From Phialocephala subalpina (lineage: Eukaryota > Ascomycota > Leotiomycetes > Helotiales > Mollisiaceae): a stretch of DNA of 64,000 bases. The first letter of the stretch is position 1. Every line of letters begins with the position of its first letter. Shown piece by piece: positions 22,765 to 33,131 of the stretch. A program made the position numbers and the translations under genes. The DNA lies in NCBI GenBank assembly GCA_900073065.1, contig FJOG01000015.1:546436-610435 (forward strand). The letters are read 5' to 3'. The notes beneath the pieces are model-generated. The model had not been told where the DNA came from and did no database searches. It was given only the letters and a program-made list of their open reading frames with translations.

Positions 22765-23333
22765 ATGTACTTCAAAACTCTCCTTACAGCAAGCTTTCTT
22801 GCCATCAACACCACAACGAACGCCGCCGCACTTTTATCGAAGGCACTAACAGTTCGCAGACCACAGAAGAGACTCGCTGATGCTGTCCAATGTGTTGACC
22901 CAAGTAATGGAGTGACTACGCTTCCGATCTCAACATTCGCAAGAGCCACCGAGGCGTTCTACAACGCGTTCACAAACATCACCATCCCAGAAGGATTCAA
23001 TACATCTGCTCAAATCAACGGTTTCCTCAATGAAAATGGTGCTTTGTGCCCTCTTGTCAGTAAGAATCTCCATGAAGGAGAACATAAAAATTGCAATTTG
23101 CTAACAAAAAAACAGGAAGCATTGGGAATACTAGGTCTTTCCCAGGAAGCGGCGGGCCTGTGATAGGATTTCAGGAGGGATACACGATCGCTCCTCGGGA
23201 TTGTTTGGATGCAACAAAGGTTTTCTTGGCAGAGACAGGGACTACTTGTCAAGTTGGAGATGCGACCATTGGAGGATTCGTGTTCAATAACAATCTCGGG
23301 GTGGTGCTCACAGCATATGCTGCGCTTGACTGA
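22765..23333 (+). CDS. small secreted cysteine-containing protein
   Basis: Two exons, 22765-23059 and 23116-23333, around a 56-nt intron (GTAAGA, branch GCTAAC, CAG); 170 aa in frame. The N-terminus is a signal peptide (MYFKTLLTASFLAINTTTNA) followed by a KR site. The mature part has four cysteines (AVQC, GALC, PRDC, TTCQ), which could form two disulfides, and an Asn-Thr-rich stretch (NITIPEGFNTS). The C-terminus is hydrophobic/neutral, ending LGVVLTAYAALD. I recognise no domain. Size, secretion and cysteines fit fungal small secreted proteins, including effector candidates. It is divergent from the pectate lyase, 2 kb away. No activity can be named. Confidence 0.72.
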
Positions 23334-24192
23334 TGACCGGAGAGGTTCGCGTTGGTCAGGAAGCCTAACGTCCAAGGAAATATGTGAGGGAGATTTCTTC
23401 TTGAAATTCAAAAATAGATGAATTGTAAAGCTATAAAAACAAATATTTCTCTTGCTATTAGAACCTGTCTTGGAGTAAGCGCTGTAACTGATTGTGCCCA
23501 TGCACCAAGAACCACTCATTCCTTACTTACCCCGCTTTAGCACACACCTGGAAGAGGTTCCTCAATCTCGCCTTCGACTCTCACCAAGCCCCGCTCACAG
23601 CTCGGCAGCCATCGCCTCGAAAATGTGTGCAACTTCTCGGTCTCTGCGACGCACAAAGTCCTCACGGCTCCCTATATCTGAAGAATCATTTATCCCACCT
23701 GCAGCCCCACAACCTGATTGTGCAAGCTCGCGCACGGAAGTCTCGCGGAGATCTAAAGTAGATGTACTTGGTTAGATGGGTTACAATTGCCCCTATCAAG
23801 TTTTAGATACTTCAGCACATACCTTGGACATAGATGTTGTTTCTTTCGCTATAAGATCATTCCAAATGCAACAGACCGCCCGGTAAACATCTGACAGGAA
23901 AACCCAGGCAATGGTCCAAAAGAGGCAAGAAAGGAAGCTCTTCCACGTTTCAGCACCAAGGAGGAGATGCTGGCAGTCAGTCTGCTGGAAGAAAGCATCA
24001 GCTCTCAGACCCCAATGTCCTTCCTCCGGCAGTGCATTTGCAGCGAGTGCAAGTCTTTGAGCATTTCGATCTCACGGTCGAGCCTCCTAGATTCCTCGAA
24101 TAGTAGCATGCTTTCTGTAGGAATAGATATCACGTGTCTAGGCCGGTAGGCTTAGCGTGATCTTACTCTTTATAAGAGTAGGCCTCGAGCTC
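23334..24192. other. intergenic with a pair of short hairpins
   Basis: No supported gene. At 24164-24180 is TACTCTT-TAT-AAGAGTA and at 24183-24204 CCTCGAG-(8)-CTCGAGG, back to back just beyond the 3' end of the patatin-like gene. Confidence 0.45.
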
Positions 24193-25274
24193 TTAGACTC
24201 GAGGCAAGACAAGAACAATGAACAGCACTGATTTTACCCTACGCTCTACCCCTTCATCATAGACGCGTATAACCTTACAAGTGATACGTATCTCCGATTG
24301 TAACGACACTTTCCAAATTTCTGAATCGAGATCTAGTAATCCGGGTTGCTTTTCAAGTCCGTTGATGGTACAATGGATGGAAGATCTCAAAATCTCAGCG
24401 TCAAAACTGCCAAATACCCTTTCGGCAATGGGTCGATATGCATCTATACACCCATAGATGGTCTTATGAAGGCGACTGAGTATCGCTGGGGTAATACTGA
24501 GACAGTCGTTAGCTTGGAAGCACTTCATCGATGGATTGGAAAAACATACTCGCCGTTACTTGTGCGTCCTATGATATTAGAGATGCTCTTTGCTCTACTT
24601 GTGCGAATAAAATCTTTTCCACAATCTACGCTTGTGTCTATCCTGGCGATTTCCGTCCTGGTGATTCTGTCTGTAAGTTGTTTGAGCATCACCAGGGATC
24701 CGTAGCCACGAATTCCCCAACCATCCAAACTCAGCACATTTAAGCGTCCGTTTCCAACTCCGTGGCTATCATGCGTCGATGGCAGCCTCGTTGAGCCAGT
24801 TGGAAGCGCATCGCCGGCAATGCTCCCAGGTGATGAAAGAGGGTCTCGTCCTCTATGGTTGGAAGGCTCCAGCCAATCGTAAAAGTTCAGCGGACTTCCT
24901 CTTGGAGCAGCAACGTCGAAGTCTGCTGAACGAACGTGTGGATTATTTTGAGGTACTAACGAAGCAGATCTGTCCAAATAGGGTGGAATATGAGGTAAAG
25001 GAATGTCTTCTCTCTCTGACCACAGGTTCTCGTTATGCTGGAACGACTGGCGAGAAGGATCAACGAGGTCAGCGTAAATTGAATGCCGATCCCGCAAGAA
25101 AGGGCCTCTCATCATGCCCATATAATCGGATATCGGGTAGGAGATCTGAGAAGAGAAAGGGCAATCTAAAGATAGATTGGTCATTTCCTGATCGGAACGA
25201 TCTCCTTGGCGTTGGTGACTTTGGCCTTGGTCTTCGCTGACGGGTTGAGGTTGTTTGCCAACTTTAACGATCAA
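24193..25274 (-). pseudogene. patatin-like phospholipase, truncated and degenerate
   Basis: Exons 25274-24550 and 24496-24193 join in frame (intron GTATGT..GCTAACGACTGTCTCAG). After a long low-complexity front comes RLNVLSLDGWGIRGYGSLVM, the patatin oxyanion block (normally DGGGIRG). Across the intron comes IIGRTSNGD-ITPAILSRL, aligned to the family's GGTSTGGLIAIMLGRL. Then HKTIYGCIDAYRPIAERVFG and FDAEILRSSI. The nucleophile Ser is kept but its leading Gly is Arg and the trailing Gly-Gly is altered. The catalytic Asp (DGG/DGA) is never reached before the stop. No ATG sits at the front of the open frame, and the frame continues upstream past one TAA into the 25.3-26.0 kb gene. It is either a dead patatin or the tail of a larger protein. 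Confidence 0.55.
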
Positions 25275-25346
25275 TCTCCTTCTCTTTTCAACAGACCTTC
25301 GAACAACAACATAAGCTCGAGCAAGCTTTAAGAATGTCAGGTTTGG

Positions 25347-26011
25347 TTATGTTTCCATTCTGGTGTCGGCAGCATGACAAGAGCTGCGCCCCTCGTCCTC
25401 CCGCGTGGAGTGCTGGTCTCCGGATGAAGGTACAGCGCCTACAATTGCGTATGATCTTGAAGGTGCCCCATAACCACCCAAGGAAATGGAATCAGGTGGT
25501 GAAATTGACCCTTGCCCACGGTTCTCCACCAACGTTGAGCTTGTAGCGATGTTGGCTTGTCTATTTTGGAAACTCTTGTGGCTTGGTTGGCACTGGTTTC
25601 TATGTTAACGATGCCCTGAATCGTAGCTGGTGTATTTTCCAGATAACTTACTCGTATTCTTTCCTTCTTGCAAGATTGGCAAGATCCAATCCTCCACATC
25701 TTTGCCGCGTGATCACGCTGCTCCTTCGTCTTGGGACCTCGAAGGCCAGTCTTCACAGTACCAATAGTTTGTGGTGTGAATACGACAAATTGAACTGACT
25801 GTGGAGGAACGAGAGGTTCAGGGGGAGTTCGTTGATCTCTCCTTTGCCGGTGTACCGGTCGTTGGGGGAAGTCTTGATGACCGGGTATGCCGGGCAATCG
25901 GTCAGACACAGATTTGAGACCAGGTCGAGAATCTGGAACTTCTGATTGCGATGAATGAGTGTCAGATACTTCAATGCCATGTTGGTCAAATGCTTGGAGA
26001 GTGTGAGGCAT
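25347..26011 (-). CDS. fungal protein with GP-x-K-x-E-x-R ... C-x2-CK cysteine motif
   Basis: Exons 26011-25652 and 25592-25347 join in frame (intron GTAAGT, branch GTTAAC, ACCAG), 201 aa. The recognisable block is LRGPKTKEQRDHAAKMWRIG followed by SCQSCKKERIR and, across the splice, CQPSHK. This C-x2-C-K-x6-C arrangement after a GP..R..A...R..G run recurs in many uncharacterised ascomycete proteins and looks like a small zinc-binding, possibly DNA-binding, element. The rest is Ser/Pro/Gln-rich and probably disordered. The stop TAA at 25347-25349 is followed, in the same frame, by 23 open codons and then the patatin-like frame. An intron skipping the stop would make one fusion protein. Confidence 0.55.
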
Positions 26012-26879
26012 AGCGACATTATAGCAGCGGTAAACGGGGCCGTGGGGAAAGCTCTCTCTGCTTTTCAGAAAAATGAAGGAAATTGCGGTATGCTTCTCTT
26101 CTAGTGAGAGGAAATTATCAGGAAGTCAACTGCGAATCATCTGCTCGAGTTGTGGTGAATTGATCGGTGGGTCGAACAGCAGCGATGAGCCGGGAAAGAG
26201 CTGAGAGACTGTGAATGCAATAATCCCTTGGACGATTCTTTTGAGAGGCGTTGGTCCTTGATGGAACTTGAAAAGTGCATGAAAATTAAAAGCTAATGAT
26301 AGAAGCGAAGGAAAAGGCAAGTGAGGGCTTCATAAGTCAAAGCCGTGTCTTCCTCTCTTGCCGCTCTCAGGTCAAAAGGATGCTAGGTGTTTGGTTTAAG
26401 ACAACGCACGAACACACTTCAAGAACATGTTGTAACATTCACTAGAGACAAGTCCTTTCACATGTAGGTGCTCCATACTGTTTCGAAGCCGTTTTTGTTC
26501 GTCGATGCCAACCTCGGTGAACTGGTTCGCTGAGCATTTTTAACGTGAACTAAAGCAGAGACTCGCCGCTCGGCGAGCAAATGTAGCTTAGCGTAATGCT
26601 TCCTTGTTGAAATTCCGCGGTGCTATACCATTAGCCCAACACAGACAGACAGAGTAAGTGATACGGCTTATATATGTCGGGGTTAAGAAAGCGTGATGGA
26701 AACGATGAACGTTCAGTTGAAGCCACCTCCGTACCTGCTGGCAAACTAAGCTCGTTTTGGATGTGGCTAGTGAATTTTAGCGTCAGCCGCTTGTGGCGCA
26801 TCGAAATCGGCGCCTCAGCCTTAAACTTTTTGACCTCGAGCTTCCTCAACCACAACACAACCTTGTGAACACCAACACC
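26012..26879. other. intergenic, divergent promoter region
   Basis: Between the CxxCK gene (minus) and Cwc2 (plus). The last bases before the Cwc2 ATG read AACACCAACACC, a good fungal start context. No other gene seen. Confidence 0.5.
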
Positions 26880-28285
26880 ATGGCCGACGTCGAAACAGCA
26901 CAACCTCCAACAATGGCGCCCCAAAATGGCGAAAGCCAAGATGTATCCACCGCTCTCACAACAACCAACACCGAAGTCGCAGCATCAGGAGAACGAAAGG
27001 TCAAGAAGATCATCCGCAAAAAGAAGCGTCCAGCGCGCCCCCAAGTTGACCCTTCAACCATGAAATCCGAAACCCCTCCCCAAACCGGCACAATCTTCAA
27101 CATCTGGTACAATAAATGGTCCGGCGGCGACCGCGAAGACAAATACCTCTCCAAGACCGCCGCTGCAGGACGTTGCAACATCGCGAAAGACACTGGATAC
27201 ACGAAAGCCGACAAAGTGCCAGGAAGTTATTTCTGCCTGTTCTTTGCGAGGGGGATTTGTACGTCTTATTTCCATACTAATTTGCTGTATTTTTGTATGG
27301 GAGCTCTGGAGCTGGGAGCTGTCCTAGGAGCTGAGACATTGAGCAAACGGACACGATCCGTTTGCTGCTCCCAAGACGGCTCTGAGCTCCGCGACTCTCT
27401 CCCAAAAAGCGACTTTCTTTAGTGCTAATAAGCTGGTAGGTCCGAAAGGTCATGAGTGCGAGTATCTGCATCGGTTACCCGGGATTCATGATATGTTTAA
27501 TCCGAATGTGGATGTGTTTGGGAGGGACAAACATTCGGATTATAGGGATGATATGGGTGGCGTGGGAAGTTTTATGAGGCAGAATCGAACGATTTATGTT
27601 GGGAGGATACATGTTACGGATGATATTGAGGAAGTGGTTGCGAGACATTTCGCGGAATGGGGTCAAGTTGAGCGGAGTAAGTACCTCTTAAATACTTTCA
27701 GGGAATAAGAGCTGACATGTTCTAGCACGGGTGTTGAATACTCGAGGTGTCGCCTTCATCACATACTCAAACGAAGCAAATGCGCAGTTCGCAAAGGAAG
27801 CAATGGCACACCAGTCATTAGATCACAGCGAAATCTTGAACGTCAGATGGGCTACCGCGGATCCAAATCCCATGGCCCAGAAACGAGAGGTCAGGAGAAT
27901 CGAGGAGCAGGCAGCAGAGGCAGTACGAAGAGCATTACCAGCTGAGTTCGTGGCCGAAATTGAAGGTCGTGATCCCGAAGCTCGGAAACGAAAGAGAATC
28001 GAAGGCGGATTCGGTCTGGCAGGATATGAAGCTCCAGATGACATCTATTTTGCGAGAGGTGCAAATGCTGTCAATCCAATAGGAAGGCAGGGTCTTGAGC
28101 TTGAGGAGGAGCAAAGGTTGATGATCGAGGCTGATCAAGTGGAGCAGCAAGAGGCCGAAGAGAGTGGGATTTTCTCTAGCAGCACGCTTGCAGCATTGAA
28201 GGGTGCTCAAGCTTCTGCTGCACCGAAACCAGCAGCGAAGACATCTTCAGGACCTCTGGTGGCGTACGATAGCGATAGTGATTGA
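26880..28285 (+). CDS. cwc2: pre-mRNA-splicing factor Cwc2
   Basis: NineTeen-complex protein that contacts U6 snRNA and the intron in the active spliceosome. Exons 26880-27258, 27440-27676, 27726-28285 give 391 aa in frame. After a basic N-terminus (KKIIRKKKRPARPQ) comes the Torus region (FNIWYNKWSGGDREDKYLSK). The CCCH zinc finger follows: [21 protein letters not shown] (C-x7-C-x5-C-x3-H), whose second Cys codon is split by intron 1. The RRM has RNP2 TIYVGRI and RNP1 RGVAFITY. The tail is acidic and Glu-rich, ending VAYDSDSD. Start context and family start agree (MADVETAQ). Intron 1 is 181 nt, three times the local norm, and carries a perfect hairpin. Confidence 0.94.
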
Positions 28286-28417
28286 GGATGGCCGTCTGGC
28301 GTTGGTGGATGGATTTGAATTGTGACATTTTGGAAGTCACTGCAAGGAGAAACCCATAGATATGGGCAACAAAAGTGGCCATTGCCAGAGCCAGCTCCAA
28401 AGCTGCGCCAAAAGAGC

Positions 28418-29354
28418 TTAGCTGTTAAATATCCTTGAATACAGCATCTCATGCCTCCCAATCCAAAGATCTATAACTGGCACACTCTGACCAGCATCCT
28501 CAACCTTCGTGTTCCACTGCTGATCAACAACCCTCTGAATACCTTCCTGCACCTCCACACTAGCTAACATTTTCTGCGCATGATATGGTCCAAATATACT
28601 AGCCCTAACAGCAGCAGATAACAAAGCCTTCACATGACTCAACATAAACACATAAGCCGTCTGCTGCAAACTCATCCCCAATATACAAGCAATAGCCCCA
28701 AACAGCGGTCCCAGGTGCGCAGAAGCAGTCGGCAGATCACTCGATGCAGTCGAAGAAGTACCTTTCATCAACCCCGCAAATTCCCTCAAACTCTCAACAA
28801 CAGCTCCCTCAGCACCAACTGGCAACGCAGCGCTGAACGACCTATCCCAAATCGAGAGTAAAGCTCTTCCTTGCGCAACTGAAGCTCGTCGTCCAACTGT
28901 ACACATTATCGCAGCATCGAGCGCATCGTCTAGATCTATCAGATCTTCCGGCTTGCGATGAGCGGCGAGAACGAATGGGAGGGTCGTAGAGGCATATGAG
29001 GAGAGGGAGAAATCTAGGAATGCCGGGAAGGAGGAGCGGGGACGGGTGTGCGAGAGGTAGGATTCTAGACCGCTGCTGAATGCGAAGGAGCCGAGTGGGA
29101 GAGCCGAGTCGGAGAGGAGGAGGAGGAAGTGGTGGGATGAGGTGGAGAGTGGTCCTGTGGATTGTCAGTTGGCGATTTGGAACTTTTGGGGGTCCTGAGT
29201 TACCATCGCTGTGTAGGACTTTGGCGGGGGGAGCTTGTCCGTTGGCCTGGACGCCCCTCAAGCGTGCATTGGCATCTCGCAGACGCATCTTGAGATCTGC
29301 AATCTCATCGCGGATGGCCTGCGACTCCGAAGAGTCAGCCAGAGGAGTGCTCAT
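28418..29354 (-). CDS. ureF: urease accessory protein UreF, with an apparent 1-nt frameshift
   Basis: UreF helps UreG/UreD load nickel into urease. Exon 1 (29354-29204) gives MSTPLADSSESQAIRDEIAD and a short coiled-coil. A 48-nt intron follows, then exon 2 (29155-28418). The UreF hallmark LLLLSDSALP is read in the first frame. Its direct continuation LGSFAFSSGLESYL is one base out of frame, the break lying at 29100-29101 (GGGAAGAGCC, one A too many). The rest is intact: TLPFVLAAHRKPEDL, LDDALDAAIM, VAQGRALLSIWDR, LGPLFGAIACILGM, and a C-terminus IDLWIGRHEMLYSRIFNS. Either a sequence indel or a recent null allele. No other urease gene is in the window. Start chosen at the first ATG; GTG lies upstream in frame. 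Confidence 0.8.
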
Positions 29355-30404
29355 CGAGGAAGCATTCTCCTGTGTCACGGAGTGAGTTGTCGCGGTTCAC
29401 GATGTCGAGAAATCTCCTGCCGAGAGCGGGTGGTCCACGCGTTTAGCGAGGCAGCTTTCTCCAACTTCTCTCCGGCCTGAGTCCTACAAAACAACGTCCG
29501 ATCACCAGGCTCCTCTTCTTGCTGAGCTCTTTTACAGCAAACAGACGAAGCCTCAGTCTTGATTTGACGAAGGATGAAAAGCTCGTCAATGATTCGATAC
29601 AGAAGCCGAGAGTTGGTGATATCTGCCCATCTGCCACAGATTGGGGGCTGAGGCGGAGCCTTGAATTGCTGCAGGAAGATTGGATGTTGCATGCCTGCGG
29701 CTGCTTCAGCCTGCAGGATCCAGGCCCCAGCATCTCGTGAATGGCTGCTGCAAGTGTCCAATATCAGATTAATTTTGGATATTGTTGTTATTGAGAAGTT
29801 TCTTGGAGATGCTCCTTTCAAGATTACATTCGAATTTTCTCGTCTCCGAATTCGCATGTTTGCTGTTGCCTGGGACTATAGGGGGAAGCAGATACCAGAA
29901 GACTCATGGTCTCCTCGAGATTGGAATAAAGGAGAAAAAGATGTTGCCGAGGAGCATAACATGAGTCCTTCATCTTGGAAATGTGCTGAGACTCATAGCA
30001 AGCGCCCATGGGGAAGTTTACTTCCATGTTGTACGTAGGAAAGGCTTGAGGCGACCAAATGTCTGGTCAACAGGAGTCCTTGAATCGCTGTGCCGCGATC
30101 CTTTTACTCCAGGGCAGTGTTGCCGCACTTCCATTGGAAATATTCTGCATGTATGACTGGTTGGTCTATCGCGATACTGCTGCCTCAGTATATTTTGAAG
30201 GCACAGCAAGAGGTCATAGCCTAGAGGAAGTACTATTCCTTGTCGTACAACTTGACTCACCGAGTGCTGCCTGTATATATTATCTTGCCATCTCATGTGT
30301 TGATGTCTTTTGAGATTCTATTCCTTCATATCAAATTCAAACAAATATCACTCTCGAAACCTCACAAACCACATTCCACTGTTTAGTATATAACGGCTTC
30401 CAAA
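29355..30404. other. intergenic, no gene seen
   Basis: 1.05 kb between divergent starts of ureF and the MARVEL-type gene; ORFs on both strands are overlapping and unrecognised. The MARVEL start follows a TATAACGG and CAAAATG context. Confidence 0.5.
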
Positions 30405-31059
30405 ATGATCGTCACACTTGCTGCACGCGCTGCCCAGGTATATAAACTCTTCCACAAACCAACATGATAGCTGTATCCGAGTTTCTGACGCTTCTGCAGG
30501 CCCTGTTCGCCATTATTGTCCTCATCATTTCGATAGTGCTCATCCACGGATATGGTCCAGGTCACGACCCATCACTGATCAACTACGGCGCCTTCTGCGG
30601 TGCTGGTGGACTTCTCTTCGCTGCCATTGGAGTTGGTGCGCTCTTCTTCGAAGCCATTCAAGGCATTGTCATATTGGCTCTGGACGGAATCGCTTCATTC
30701 TTTCTTCTTGCTGGTGGACTTGTAAGTCTAATGCATGCTGTTTGATGGTGCAAAAGCTAATTCTCAATGCACAGGCCTTCGCGATCAAAGTCAAAGTCGG
30801 CGACTGTGGAGACTCATCTGACTTCGGATATCTTTCTGAGCATATCAACATCTTCGCTCCAAACCCAGACAAATATCTCGATGACTACGTCAATAACCAG
30901 AAAAAGTTTGTAAGGGAGTACACGGACGATACCATTAGCAGGTGTCGGATGGTCCAGGCGAACACCGCGCTGATCTGGTTCATGTTTGGATGCTTCGTCG
31001 TCACGCTCGTGCTGAGCTTCACGAACAAGACAACCAAGAGGGGAGGTGCCATGGTCTAA
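30405..31059 (+). CDS. MARVEL-type four-span membrane protein
   Basis: Exons 30405-30437, 30500-30721 and 30775-31059 join in frame to 179 aa. Exon 1 encodes only MIVTLAARAAQ, a usual start for fungal MARVEL proteins (the Nce102/sur7-neighbour group that organises membrane domains). Four hydrophobic spans follow: ALFAIIVLIISIVLIHGY; AFCGAGGLLFAAIGVGALFF; IQGIVILALDGIASFFLLAG; and NTALIWFMFGCFVVTLVLSF. A hydrophilic loop with two Cys (GDCGDSSD, SRCRM) sits before the last. The basic tail is NKTTKRGGAMV. Topology and spacing fit; no activity beyond membrane organisation can be claimed. Confidence 0.8.
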
Positions 31060-31935
31060 GAGAGGCAGTAACGTTAGGAACATGGCTGACGGCTTATGAG
31101 TACATGATATCTTAGTATTTATTTTCTTTGCATGTTTGGAGCGTTCTATCTACACATAATAATACCCCTTTGCATGCTTGAAGAAAATTGTTTTATCGTC
31201 CTTCTGCTTTTGAGAATTGTCAAATTGTTCAGATGTACCGTCTGCACCAGAGAGTAATCAGTAATCAAGATATAGTACTGAGAATTGTACGAACACATTT
31301 CATGTGATCGAAAATATGGTTCCTGGTACCCCGTTCAGCAAGTCGCATTGCAGTCCCAATGTGGACTTCATTCTCTTATTAGCAAGTGCCTACTTTCCAT
31401 CCTACTGTTTTCATTCTCACAAGCTCGCTTGTTTAAGACTTCAAGTCTTGCCCGTCTCTCGGCCCAAAAGACTTTACTCAAAATGGTGACCGTCCCTGGC
31501 CAGCTTGACCGGAAACGAACGGTATTATGTTTGACCACAACAAAGAACGTCTCCTATTCCATAACCGAACGAATGCAAGCAAGCTCTGCAGATATCTATC
31601 AATTCTAAGATCTTATCTTCGGTCTTGACACGCCTATCGGAGCTTGAATACCGCTAGTACAGTCAGCCCCATGAGACGATCCACAAAGCATGTCGCATGG
31701 AACAGCCAATCATATTCTTCGAGGCCAGTCTAGCATTATTTACTTTCAATGTCAGAAACCTATATCTATCTTTCATTTCTCCTCGAATGGGTGAGTAAGT
31801 TCTTTTGAACTCCTTCGATGTTCATCCTTTCCAGTCAAAGATCGAGCTTGTACAAATCTGGTACTACAATCGTCTCGCCCCGTAATTGCCCAATTCGACT
31901 CATCACTTATGCTCCTACTTCCTCTTCGCTTCATC
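31060..31935. other. intergenic, no gene seen
   Basis: Holds the 3' flank of the MARVEL gene and the promoter of the SDR gene. Confidence 0.5.
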
Positions 31936-32922
31936 ATGACAGCCGCCCTCCGACGAACAATATCCCAACTCTTTCCCGGCAAACCCACCTTCACAGAAGC
32001 CGACGTCCCCTCCCAAAATGGCCGGGTCTTCATCGTCACAGGCGGCAACGCCGGCCTGGGCTACCACATCTGCAAGATCCTGTACTCCAAAGGCGGCACC
32101 GTCTACATGCTCTCACGCACCGAATCCAAAGCCCTCGAAGCCATAAAATCCATCAAATTCGAATTCCCGAACTCCTCTGGAGATGTAAAATACATCCACC
32201 TCGATCTCAGCGACATGACAACCATCAAACCAGCCGTCGAAGCTTTCGCGAAACAAGAAAGCAAGCTCGATGTCCTGTTCAACAATGCAGGCATAGGTGC
32301 CGCGCCGGAAGGAACAGAGACTAAGCAAGGATATGAAGTGATAATGGGCACCGACGCAATCGCTCCATTTCTCCTGACTCAACTCTTGCTTCCAAACCTC
32401 CAAACCGCAGCTAAGACAGCACCAAAAGATTCAGTTCGCGTAGTCTGGACCGGATCCCCCATCATAGAAGACACCTATTGTCCCCCCGGCGGCCTCCTCG
32501 TCTCTCACCTTTCGTCCCCGCCCAGAGACAACTTCGTCAACTACGCGCTCTCCAAGACCGCAAATTGGTACTTGGCTTCAGAACTTCACCATCGCGTCAA
32601 GTCCGACGGGATTGTATCAATTTGTCAGAACCCGGGAAATTTGAAGACAGCGGTTTGGGATCCAGCACCCTGGATTGTAAGGAACATGATGAGGATTACG
32701 ATGCACCCTCCCGTTTACGGGGCATATACGAACCTATGGGCGGGAGTTTCGAGCAGTGTTACGCTCGCCGACGGTGGCAGGTACGCTGTTCCGTGGGGTG
32801 CTTGGCACCCTAATCCTCGAGAGGATCTCTTGAATGCGTTGAAGAGTGAGAAGGAGAGAGGAAGCGGTGAGGCGGCGAAGGTGTGGGATTGGCTGGAGAA
32901 TGAGACGAAGAAGTGGGCTTGA
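31936..32922 (+). CDS. short-chain dehydrogenase/reductase, retinol-dehydrogenase-like
   Basis: Intronless, 328 aa. NAD(P)-dependent classical SDR. The cofactor motif is VFIVTGGNAGLGYHICK (TGxxxGxG); HLDLSDM and VLFNNAGIG (NNAG) follow. The active-site Ser is in VVWTGSP and the catalytic pair in NYALSKTANW (Y-x3-K). PGNLKT follows, as in the family. The sequence ends with a basic/acidic helix (NALKSEKERGSGEAAKVWDW). It is closest in style to fungal WW-oxidoreductase/retinol dehydrogenase-like SDRs; the substrate is unknown. I start at MTAALRRTISQLFPGKP, which is followed by the usual PxFTEADVPSQ lead; a Met nine codons upstream is possible. Confidence 0.9.
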   Translation: MTAALRRTISQLFPGKPTFTEADVPSQNGRVFIVTGGNAGLGYHICKILYSKGGTVYMLSRTESKALEAIKSIKFEFPNSSGDVKYIHLDLSDMTTIKPAVEAFAKQESKLDVLFNNAGIGAAPEGTETKQGYEVIMGTDAIAPFLLTQLLLPNLQTAAKTAPKDSVRVVWTGSPIIEDTYCPPGGLLVSHLSSPPRDNFVNYALSKTANWYLASELHHRVKSDGIVSICQNPGNLKTAVWDPAPWIVRNMMRITMHPPVYGAYTNLWAGVSSSVTLADGGRYAVPWGAWHPNPREDLLNALKSEKERGSGEAAKVWDWLENETKKWA

Positions 32923-33131
32923 GAGGGTGGCTTCTGAGGGCGTTATTGGTTTTTATTCGGATTCGGGAACCGAAGGTACGAAGTCGCTTGAGATATTCGG
33001 ACTGATTTGAATCTGGACTAAATGTTGGAGATATATTGAAGATTGAATGCATATATTCCCATCTTTTCATGCTCTACTCGACTCGGGAATTGTATTGGAA
33101 CATCCTGCATCTTGCAGAAATGCGACCGAGC

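Noticed and set aside
26585..26650. tRNA-like minus-strand sequence (GGGCTAATGGTATAGC...)
   Set aside because: No B box or foldable T arm follows.
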